Positions 47,524 through 54,280 of a stretch of 64,000 nucleotides of DNA are shown one piece after another. A model generated the notes under the pieces. It ran no database searches. It was not told the origin of the DNA and saw nothing but the letters and a program-made list of their open reading frames with translations. The stretch is from Pseudodonghicola flavimaris (GTDB lineage: Bacteria > Pseudomonadota > Alphaproteobacteria > Rhodobacterales > Rhodobacteraceae): positions 62,001 through 126,000 of the forward strand of contig NZ_JASNJD010000009.1 in the NCBI RefSeq assembly GCF_030164425.1, given 5' to 3'. The first letter of the stretch is position 1. Every line of letters begins with the position of its first letter. Position numbers and translations under genes: made by a program.

Positions 47524-48819
47524 ATGACCATCAAGACACCGAAATCCACAGGAACGACGCGCCGGGGCGCGCTGAAGACTCTGGCCGGCGGCGCCGCCGC
47601 GGCCACCAGCCTGCCGCTCTGGGCGCGCTATGCACAGGCGCAGACCTCCGAGCCGATCCGGGTCGGCTTCCAGATGCACCGCACCGGCATCGGCGCCGCC
47701 TATGGCCGTTGGTACGGCCGCACCACCGAGGCCGCCGCGCGGATCATCAACGAGGCGGGCGGCATCAATGGCCGACCGCTGGAAATCGTGGCCGAGGACG
47801 ATGGCACCGATCCCAAGCGTGGCGCCGAGGTGGTCGAGAAATTCGCCACCCAGCTTAAATGCGATATCGGCTACGGCACGCTGTTCAGCCATGTGGTCGC
47901 TGGCTCCGCCCCCCGCGCGGGGGAGCTGAAACTGCCCTATTTCATCGTTTCCGAAGGCCATCAGCTGGCCTCCGGCGGGCTCAACCGCTATACCGTGCAA
48001 CCCGGCATCACCGATGTGAAAAGCCAGGTGAAGGCGATGGCGCCCTTCGTCGCCTCGACGCTGGGCAAGAAGGTCACGATGATCTTCCCCGACTATGCCT
48101 TCGGCCACGATCACCGCGATTTCTTCTCCGAGGCGATCGAGGCGCAGGGCGGCGAAGTGGTGGCCAAGCTGGCGATCCCGCCGACCGAGACCTCCTTCAC
48201 CAAGTATTTCCCCAAGATCCCGCGCGAGACCGAGGTGATCTATCACGTCATGGTCGGCCCCGCCGTGCTGACCTTCGTCAAGGAGATGGGCGAATTCTTC
48301 GGGCCGAGCCGGCCGGAGATGTTCGGCTTCATCGACAGTCTGGAGGCGGTCGACATCTCCAGCCCGGGGCTGGAGTTCCTCGAAGGCACCTATTTCTGGG
48401 AAGGCATGCCGCGCTATGCGCAGGCCGATCAGACGCCTTATGACAAGTTCTTCCGCGAACAGGTCGGTGTCGATGCCAATGGCGCCTCGGTGGCCGATCC
48501 CAAGGACGTGGCGACCTATGCGCATATGTTCGCCTGCTGGGAGACGCTCTTCGTCATCAAGGCGGGGATGGAGGCCGCGGGCTATCAGTCCTTCAAGGAT
48601 CGCCCGGCGCTGATCGAGGCGGTCGAGGCGATGACCGAGATGCCGCAGTCGAACGAGCACCCGCAGGGGGCCAAGCTGTTCAACGGCAAGACCCACCAGG
48701 TGTTCGGGCCGCAGTACATCAGCCAGGTCACGGACGGTAAGCTGGTGGTGAAACACACGGCCTCGATCGAGGATACGCTCTATCCCGACGAGACCGACTA
48801 CACCACGCAGTCGTTCTGA
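47524..48819 (+). CDS. HAAT-type ABC transporter substrate-binding protein (Tat leader)
   Basis: 431 residues from the ATG at 47524. The leader TTRRGALKTLAGGAAAATSLPLWARYAQAQ has a twin-arginine pattern, so export of a folded protein is likely. The mature domain (PIRVGFQMHRTGIGAAYGRW...INEAGGINGRPLEIVAEDDGTDPKRGAEVV) is the periplasmic-binding type-I fold of Leu/Ile/Val, amide and urea binders. First gene of an importer operon. Ligand unknown, presumably the island's substrate. The next gene, a LysE exporter, starts at the last base of the stop codon. Confidence 0.88.
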   Translation: MTIKTPKSTGTTRRGALKTLAGGAAAATSLPLWARYAQAQTSEPIRVGFQMHRTGIGAAYGRWYGRTTEAAARIINEAGGINGRPLEIVAEDDGTDPKRGAEVVEKFATQLKCDIGYGTLFSHVVAGSAPRAGELKLPYFIVSEGHQLASGGLNRYTVQPGITDVKSQVKAMAPFVASTLGKKVTMIFPDYAFGHDHRDFFSEAIEAQGGEVVAKLAIPPTETSFTKYFPKIPRETEVIYHVMVGPAVLTFVKEMGEFFGPSRPEMFGFIDSLEAVDISSPGLEFLEGTYFWEGMPRYAQADQTPYDKFFREQVGVDANGASVADPKDVATYAHMFACWETLFVIKAGMEAAGYQSFKDRPALIEAVEAMTEMPQSNEHPQGAKLFNGKTHQVFGPQYISQVTDGKLVVKHTASIEDTLYPDETDYTTQSF

Positions 48820-49454
48820 TGGAGGTCCTGAGCCTCGCGCATCTGGTCTTTTTCGTGCCGGCGGCCATTCTGGTCGCCGCCACGCCGGGGGCCAATAACA
48901 TGCTGTCGCTGGTCAACGGCATCCGCTCCGGGGCCGGGGCAACGGTGCTGAGCCTGTCTGGCCGCATGGCGGCATTCCTGCTGTTGCTGCTGGGGGTGTC
49001 TCTGGGGCTCGGGACGCTGTTTGAGACCTCGGCGCTGCTGTTCAGCGCCGTGAAATGGGCCGGGGTCGCCTATCTGGGATGGATGGGCGTCGCCATGATC
49101 CGCCGCGGTTCTCTCGGTCTGGCGCAGGCCGGGGCCGTCGGCGCGCGCAGCGCCGGGCGGATGGCGCGGCATGAGTTTCTGGTGGCGATCACCAACCCCA
49201 AGGCGGTGCTGCTGTTCACCGCCTTTCTGCCGCAGTTCGTGCTGCCGGGGGCGGCGTTTGCAGGCCAGCTCTGGGCGCTGGGGCTGATTTATCTGGCGAT
49301 CGAATTCTCGGTGGCGAGCCTTTATGCCGCCACCGGCGCCCGGATGGGGCGGGTGGTGACCTCGCCCAGGCGTGAAACCTGGATGGCGCGGACCAGCGGC
49401 GCGGTGCTGCTGGCCATGGCCGGCCTGTTGGCCACGGCACGACGGGGCAGCTAG
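48819..49454 (+). CDS. LysE family exporter embedded in the importer operon
   Basis: 211 residues with six predicted TM segments. ATPGANNMLSLVNGIRSGAGATVLSLSGR near the N-terminus and FLVAITNPKAVLLFTAFLPQF are the LysE/RhtB hallmarks. The ATG shares one base with the stop of the binding-protein gene (TGATG). An exporter translated together with an importer suggests antiport or disposal of an amino-acid-like product of catabolism. Confidence 0.88.
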   Translation: MEVLSLAHLVFFVPAAILVAATPGANNMLSLVNGIRSGAGATVLSLSGRMAAFLLLLLGVSLGLGTLFETSALLFSAVKWAGVAYLGWMGVAMIRRGSLGLAQAGAVGARSAGRMARHEFLVAITNPKAVLLFTAFLPQFVLPGAAFAGQLWALGLIYLAIEFSVASLYAATGARMGRVVTSPRRETWMARTSGAVLLAMAGLLATARRGS

Positions 49455-49461
49455 CAGACAG

Positions 49462-50388
49462 ATGGATTTCGGACCTTACCTTTTGCTCGCCTCGCTTGAG
49501 GGCGCGGTGACCGCTGCTGTGCTGGCGCTGACCGCCGTCGGGCTCAGCCTTGTCTTCGGCGTCATGCGGGTGGTCAATGTCGCCCATGGCGAATTCTTCA
49601 TGCTGGGCGCGGTTCTGGCCTGGTGGATCGCCAGCCATATCGGCGGCGATCCGGCGCTGGGTTTCATCGCCGCGCTGATCCTGGCGCCGCTGGCGGTGGG
49701 CGCGCTGGCGGCGCTGGCCGATATGACGATCCTGCGGCGGGTGAACTACGACCCCGAACGCACCATCGTGGCCACCATCGGCATTCTCTATATCCTGCAG
49801 CAGGTCACCCTGATGACCTATGGCCCCGAGGCCCGGCCGGTCGAGCCGCCGTTCAACAGCCGTCTGGCGCTGCCCTGGTTCGAATGGGGCGAGACCGGGT
49901 TGCAGATGTATTTCCCCTGGGGGCTGAGCACCACCAGCTACAAGCTCTTCGTCATTGCCGCCGCGGCGGCGGTTCTGATGGGCGTCTGGGCGCTGATGGC
50001 GCGCACCCGGATCGGCCTGCTGATGCGGGCCACCCAGCTGGATCGCGACATGGCGCTGGCCTTCGGCATCCCGGTCGAGCGGGTCTATGCCATGGTCTTC
50101 GGTCTCGGCGGGGCGCTGGCGGCGCTGGGAGCGGTGCTGATCGTGCCGATCCAGCAGGCGCATTACCTGATGGGGGGCGATCCGCTGCTGCTGTCCTTTA
50201 TCGTGGTGATCATCGGCGGCCTGGGCAGCCTGCCCGGCACGGTGGTCGCCGCCATCCTGATCGGCCTCTCCGACGGGATCATCTCGGTCTTCTTCTCGCC
50301 GACGCTGGCCAAGATCCTTGCCACCCTGCTGGTAGCGCTGGTTCTGGTGTTCCGGCCCGAGGGCCTTTTCGGGATGAAAACACGATGA
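49462..50388 (+). CDS. HAAT ABC transporter permease (LivH-like)
   Basis: 308 residues from the ATG at 49462 (MDFGPYLLLASLEGAVTAAVLALTAVGLSLVFGVMRVVNVAHGEFFMLGA). The NVAHGEF motif and GGLGSLPGTVVAAILIGLSDG are typical of LivH. The frame is open upstream but inside the LysE gene. It overlaps livM by 4 bases. Confidence 0.92.
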   Translation: MDFGPYLLLASLEGAVTAAVLALTAVGLSLVFGVMRVVNVAHGEFFMLGAVLAWWIASHIGGDPALGFIAALILAPLAVGALAALADMTILRRVNYDPERTIVATIGILYILQQVTLMTYGPEARPVEPPFNSRLALPWFEWGETGLQMYFPWGLSTTSYKLFVIAAAAAVLMGVWALMARTRIGLLMRATQLDRDMALAFGIPVERVYAMVFGLGGALAALGAVLIVPIQQAHYLMGGDPLLLSFIVVIIGGLGSLPGTVVAAILIGLSDGIISVFFSPTLAKILATLLVALVLVFRPEGLFGMKTR

Positions 50389-51329
50389 GCGAGACCACCA
50401 AGATCGTTGCCCTGCACGGTGGGCTGCTGGTGCTGCTGGTGACGCTGCAGTTCCTGCTGCCGGCCTATCACCACGGCAACCTGGCCCGCATCATGGTGCT
50501 GGCGAGCTTCGCCATCGGCTATAACGTGATGTTCGGCTATACCGGTCTGCTCAGCCTCGGCCATGCGCTGTTCTTCGCCGCCGGCATGTACGGCATGGGG
50601 CTGGCGGTGCAATATGCCGGCGCCGGTCCGGTGGTGGCGCTGCTGGCGGGGCTCGCCGTCTCGGTCGTGGTGGCGCTGGTCGTGGGTCTGCTGGCGCTGC
50701 GCACTGCCGGGGTCGGCTTCATGATCGTGACGCTGATGTTCGCCCAGGCCGGCTATCTGACCATCCTCTATTTCACCACCTGGACTCGCGGCGACGAGGG
50801 GCTGGTGCTGCAGCAGGCGCAGCGGACGATCGGAAGCCTCGACCTGTCGCAGCCGGGGCCGCGCTATTTCGCGGCGCTGCTGCTGTTCGCGATCTGCTTT
50901 CTGGTGACGCTGTGGATGGTGCGGGCGCCCTTCGGCAAGGTGCTGATCGCCATCCGCGAGAACGAGGAACGCGCCCGCATGCTGGGCTATGACGTGTTCC
51001 GCTACAAACTCGCGGCGGTGGTGATCTCCGGCACGCTTTGCGGATTGTCCGGGGCCGCCTACGGGCTTCTCTTCGGCTATGTCGGGGCGACCTTCGCCTC
51101 GGTGCAATATTCGATCTTCCCGCTGCTCTGGGTGCTGCTGGGGGGCGCCGGCACGGTGATCGGGCCGCTGGTCGGGACGCTCTTCATGTTCTACCTGATC
51201 GATCTCTCCAGTTCGGTGACCAGTGCCTATATGCTGGTGGCCGGCGTGGTGCTGGTGCTGCTGACGCTCTTCGCGCCGCAGGGGCTGGTGGGCGAGCTGC
51301 GTGCCCGGGTCTGGAGGTGGCTGCCATGA
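50385..51329 (+). CDS. HAAT ABC transporter permease (LivM-like)
   Basis: 314 residues. The ATG at 50385 overlaps the livH stop. The LivM motif FGYTGLLSLGHALFFAAGMY and the IAIRENEERARMLGYDVFRYKLAAVVISG loop are intact, followed by GGAGTVIGPLVGTLF. Pairs with the LivH-like permease. Confidence 0.92.
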   Translation: MSETTKIVALHGGLLVLLVTLQFLLPAYHHGNLARIMVLASFAIGYNVMFGYTGLLSLGHALFFAAGMYGMGLAVQYAGAGPVVALLAGLAVSVVVALVVGLLALRTAGVGFMIVTLMFAQAGYLTILYFTTWTRGDEGLVLQQAQRTIGSLDLSQPGPRYFAALLLFAICFLVTLWMVRAPFGKVLIAIRENEERARMLGYDVFRYKLAAVVISGTLCGLSGAAYGLLFGYVGATFASVQYSIFPLLWVLLGGAGTVIGPLVGTLFMFYLIDLSSSVTSAYMLVAGVVLVLLTLFAPQGLVGELRARVWRWLP

Positions 51330-52036
51330 GCCTGCTGTCCACCCGCGGCCTGTCGCGCAGCTTTTCCGGCCTGCGCGCGGTGCATGAGGTCGATTTCGCC
51401 CTGCCCGAGGGCGAAATCCGCGCCCTGATCGGCCCGAACGGCGCCGGCAAGACCACTTTCGTCAGCCTGCTCTGCGGTCGCATCCCGCCCAGCTCGGGCC
51501 AGGTGATCTTCGACGGGCAGGACATCTCTGCCCTGCCGGCGCACCGGCGCATCGCACTGGGTATGGCCTATACCTTCCAGATCACCTCGGTGTTCTCACG
51601 GCTCAGCGTCTATGAAAACGTCGCCTTGGCGGCGCGGCGCCGGGTGGCCGGCCGCGCTGCGGTCGATCGGGCGGTGATGCGGGCGCTGGAGCAGGCGGGC
51701 TTGCACGATCGCCCCGATCAGGCCGCCGGCGATCTGAGCTATGGTCACCAGCGTCTGCTGGAAATCGCCATGGGGCTGGCGCAGGCGCCGCGCCTGCTGA
51801 TCCTCGACGAGCCGACCCAGGGCCTGGCCGACAGCGAAGTCGCCGCTTTCAAGGCGCTGATCCGCGAGCTCAAGGCGACCACCACCATTCTGCTGATCGA
51901 ACATAACATGAGCGTGGTGATGGAGACCGCCGACCGGGTCACGGTGCTGAACTTCGGTGAAATCCTGGCCGAGGGCACGCCGCAGCAGATCCACGCCAAC
52001 GCGGAGGTTCAGGCCGCTTATCTGGGGACCGGATGA
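51326..52036 (+). CDS. HAAT ABC transporter ATPase (LivG-like)
   Basis: 236 residues from the ATG at 51326, overlapping livM by 4 bases. Walker A GPNGAGKTT, signature LSYGHQRLLEIAMGLAQ, Walker B LLILDEPTQGLAD and the H-loop EHNM are intact. The LSYG variant of the signature is normal for LivG. Confidence 0.93.
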   Translation: MSLLSTRGLSRSFSGLRAVHEVDFALPEGEIRALIGPNGAGKTTFVSLLCGRIPPSSGQVIFDGQDISALPAHRRIALGMAYTFQITSVFSRLSVYENVALAARRRVAGRAAVDRAVMRALEQAGLHDRPDQAAGDLSYGHQRLLEIAMGLAQAPRLLILDEPTQGLADSEVAAFKALIRELKATTTILLIEHNMSVVMETADRVTVLNFGEILAEGTPQQIHANAEVQAAYLGTG

Positions 52037-52731
52037 TGCTGGAACTCGACAAGATCAACGCCGGCTACGGTCGCGCCCAGATCCTGCGCGACCTGAGCCT
52101 GACCGTCGCGCCCGGTGAAATCCTGTGCCTGCTGGGCCGCAACGGCGCCGGCAAGACCACGACGATGAAGGCGATCATGGGTCTGTTGCCGCTGATGTCG
52201 GGGACGGTCCGGCTGGCGGGGGCCGAGATCAGCGCGCTGCCCGCCCATAAGGTGGCGGGGCGGGGCATCGGCTATATCCCGCAGGGCCGCCGGCTTTTCG
52301 GCGAGCTGACGGTGGCGCAGAACCTTGAGATCGGGCTGCGCGCCGGCGCCTCGGGCCCCGAGGTGCTGGAAGATGCGCTGCAGCTGTTCCCGCGGCTGCG
52401 CGAGCGGCTGGCCCAGCGGGCGCAGACACTGTCGGGGGGCGAGCAGCAGATGCTGGCCACCGCCCGCGCGCTCTGCCTGCAGCCGCGCATCCTGCTGCTG
52501 GACGAGCCGACCGAGGGGCTGCAGCCGTCGATGATCGCGGCGATCCGCGATGTCACCACGCTGATGCGCGACCGTGGCGTCGGCATCCTGCTGGTCGAAC
52601 AGGGGGTCGACGCGGTGCTTTCGGTCGCCGACCGGGTGGCCTTCATCGAGAACGGCCGCAATCTGGAAACGCTGGAGGCGGAGGCGCTGCGGCGCGATCC
52701 CAGGCTGATCTCGAAGCATCTCGGCGTGTGA
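52033..52731 (+). CDS. HAAT ABC transporter ATPase (LivF-like)
   Basis: 232 residues, overlapping livG by 4 bases. Walker A GRNGAGKTT, signature LSGGEQQMLATARAL, Walker B ILLLDEPTEGLQP. Last gene of the importer operon; it is followed by a palindromic repeat and the convergent marR gene. Confidence 0.93.
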   Translation: MMLELDKINAGYGRAQILRDLSLTVAPGEILCLLGRNGAGKTTTMKAIMGLLPLMSGTVRLAGAEISALPAHKVAGRGIGYIPQGRRLFGELTVAQNLEIGLRAGASGPEVLEDALQLFPRLRERLAQRAQTLSGGEQQMLATARALCLQPRILLLDEPTEGLQPSMIAAIRDVTTLMRDRGVGILLVEQGVDAVLSVADRVAFIENGRNLETLEAEALRRDPRLISKHLGV

Positions 52732-52751
52732 AATGCGCCTGCCCGGGGCCA

Positions 52752-52880
52752 GGCCGGGGCAGGGGGCTCCGCCCCCCGCGCTGCGCGCTCCCCCCGGAGT
52801 ATTTTCGCAGAGAAGAACTGCGGGGCGCCGGGTTTTCGCCCCGGGCCTTCTTCTCTGTCCAAATACTCCCGCCGGAGGCA
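52752..52880. repeat. Palindromic intergenic repeat, copy 3 (inverted pair)
   Basis: A GGGGGC/GCCCCC hairpin (52762-52776) and a GCGC-rich mini-hairpin precede the box CCCCGGAGTATTTTCGCAGAG plus an AAGAA tract (52792-52817). The inverted counterpart, TTCTTCTCTGTCCAAATACTCC (52848-52869), follows. It lies between the convergent livF and marR genes and could act as a bidirectional terminator. Confidence 0.7.
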
Positions 52881-52902
52881 TGGCGCGGAGCGCCATTGAG
52901 GC

Positions 52903-53334
52903 TCAGGTCAGTTTTTCGAGCAGGCGCAGGAAAGTCGCGCGCTCGTCCTCGTCCAGCGGCTCCAGCGTCGCGGCGGTGATCTCATGCGCGGCGGGCACCA
53001 GCCGGGCATAGAGCGCGCGGCCCTCCGCGGTGGGGGTCAGGGTGCGGCGGCGCTGATCCTCCGGGTCGGGGGCGGCATCCACCAGGTCACGTTTGCGCAG
53101 CCGGTCGATCACCCCTTTGATGGTGGCTGCGTCCATCGCGGTGGCGCGGCCGAGGGCGTTCTGAGTCGCCTGCCCCAGCTCGCAGAGCTTCGCCAGCGCG
53201 GCGAATTGGGTCGAGGTCAGATCGGGGATGCCGCGGGCGAACAGCGCCAGATGCCGCTGGTTGGCGCGGCGCAGCAGAAAGCCCACCTGGGGATCGAGCC
53301 GGTAGCTGGGCAGATTGTCATCGCTCGGGCTCAT
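52903..53334 (-). CDS. MarR family transcriptional regulator
   Basis: 143 residues from the ATG at 53334; the open frame further upstream runs through the promoter region. Winged-helix DNA-binding segment: LTSTQFAALAKLCELGQATQNALGRATAMDAATIKGVIDRLRKRDLVDAAPDPEDQRRRTLTPTAEG. MarR proteins are usually ligand-released dimeric repressors. It is divergent from the molybdenum-hydroxylase operon, and the shared intergenic region contains the dyad at 53394-53409. It is the obvious candidate reader of all three dyads in the island. Confidence 0.92.
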   Translation of the reverse strand: MSPSDDNLPSYRLDPQVGFLLRRANQRHLALFARGIPDLTSTQFAALAKLCELGQATQNALGRATAMDAATIKGVIDRLRKRDLVDAAPDPEDQRRRTLTPTAEGRALYARLVPAAHEITAATLEPLDEDERATFLRLLEKLT

Positions 53335-53361
53335 CCGGCACCGCCTTTCGGGCACGTTTTG

Positions 53362-53390
53362 TTGACAGCGTGGGGCTGCTGCCCCAAAAT
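53362..53390 (+). promoter_or_regulatory. Predicted sigma70 promoter of the Mo-hydroxylase operon
   Basis: TTGACA (53362-53367), a 17-base spacer and CAAAAT (53385-53390). Transcription would start near 53397, so the operator at 53394-53409 covers the start site, a typical repressor position. Confidence 0.65.
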
Positions 53391-53393
53391 CCG

Positions 53394-53409
53394 TTTGTAT
53401 ACTAACAAT
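53394..53409 (+). promoter_or_regulatory. Predicted MarR operator, site 3 (marR / Mo hydroxylase)
   Basis: TTTGTATACTAACAAT, containing the TTGT-N6-ACAA dyad. It lies 60 bases upstream of marR and 22-28 upstream of the FAD-subunit gene, directly downstream of a good -35/-10 pair. Confidence 0.75.
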
Positions 53410-53431
53410 AATCCTGTCCAACAGCGAGGGT

Positions 53432-54280
53432 GTGGCCATGAGCCTGTATCTGCGCCCCAGCGAATTGCAAGAGGCGCTCGCCGCTTTGGCGGAGGCGCCA
53501 GTGACGATTGCGGCCGGTTGCACGGATCTGTTCCCGGCGACCGAGGCGCCGGCGCTGTCCGGGCCGGTGCTGGATATCACCGCGATCGGCGCACTGCGCG
53601 GCATCGTCCGGACGGCGGCGGGCTGGCGGATCGGTGCCACCACCAGCTGGACCGAGATCGCCGGGGCCGATCTGCCTGCCGGATTCGACATGCTGCGGCA
53701 GGCGGCGCGGCAGGTCGGCGCACTGCAAATCCAGAATGCCGGGACCATCGCCGGAAACCTCTGCAATGCCTCTCCTGCCGCCGACGGGGTGCCGCCGCTG
53801 CTGGCGCTCGGGGCGGAGGTGGAGCTGGCCTCCGCCCGGGGAACGCGGCGGTTGCCATTAGCGGCCTTTCTTCAGGGGCCGCGGCGCACCGCCCGGCAGG
53901 CCGATGAGCTGATGGTCGCGGTTCATGTGCCGGCAGAGGCCGGGCAGGGCGCCAGCCGGTTCCTCAAGCTCGGCGCGCGGAACTCTCTGGTCATCTCCAT
54001 CGCCATGGTGGCGGTACGGGTGGCGGCGGCGGAGGGGCGCGCCACCGAAGTCGCGCTGGCTGTCGGTGCCTGCGGGCCGCTGGCGGTCCGGCTGCCCGGG
54101 GCAGAGGCGGCGCTGCACGGGGTGTCGCTGGCCGATCTGGCGGCGGCCCTGCCGGCGGCGGAGGTGGCGGCGGCCCTGGCGCCGATCGACGATATCCGTG
54201 CTGACGCGGCGTATCGGGTGACAGCGGCGGACGAGTTGCTGCGCCGGGGTTTGGCAGAGGTCGCGGAGGCTTTGGCATGA
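53432..54280 (+). CDS. Molybdenum hydroxylase FAD-binding subunit (CoxM-like)
   Basis: 282 residues from the GTG at 53432, or 280 from the ATG two codons later. It belongs to the VAO/PCMH-type FAD subunit of the xanthine-dehydrogenase family: VTIAAGCTDLFP (FAD pyrophosphate loop) and QVGALQIQNAGTIAGNLCNASPAADGVPPLLALGA (second FAD motif) are intact. It carries electrons from the 2Fe-2S centres to the acceptor. The next gene overlaps by 4 bases, so the subunits are coupled. Confidence 0.9.
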   Translation: MAMSLYLRPSELQEALAALAEAPVTIAAGCTDLFPATEAPALSGPVLDITAIGALRGIVRTAAGWRIGATTSWTEIAGADLPAGFDMLRQAARQVGALQIQNAGTIAGNLCNASPAADGVPPLLALGAEVELASARGTRRLPLAAFLQGPRRTARQADELMVAVHVPAEAGQGASRFLKLGARNSLVISIAMVAVRVAAAEGRATEVALAVGACGPLAVRLPGAEAALHGVSLADLAAALPAAEVAAALAPIDDIRADAAYRVTAADELLRRGLAEVAEALA

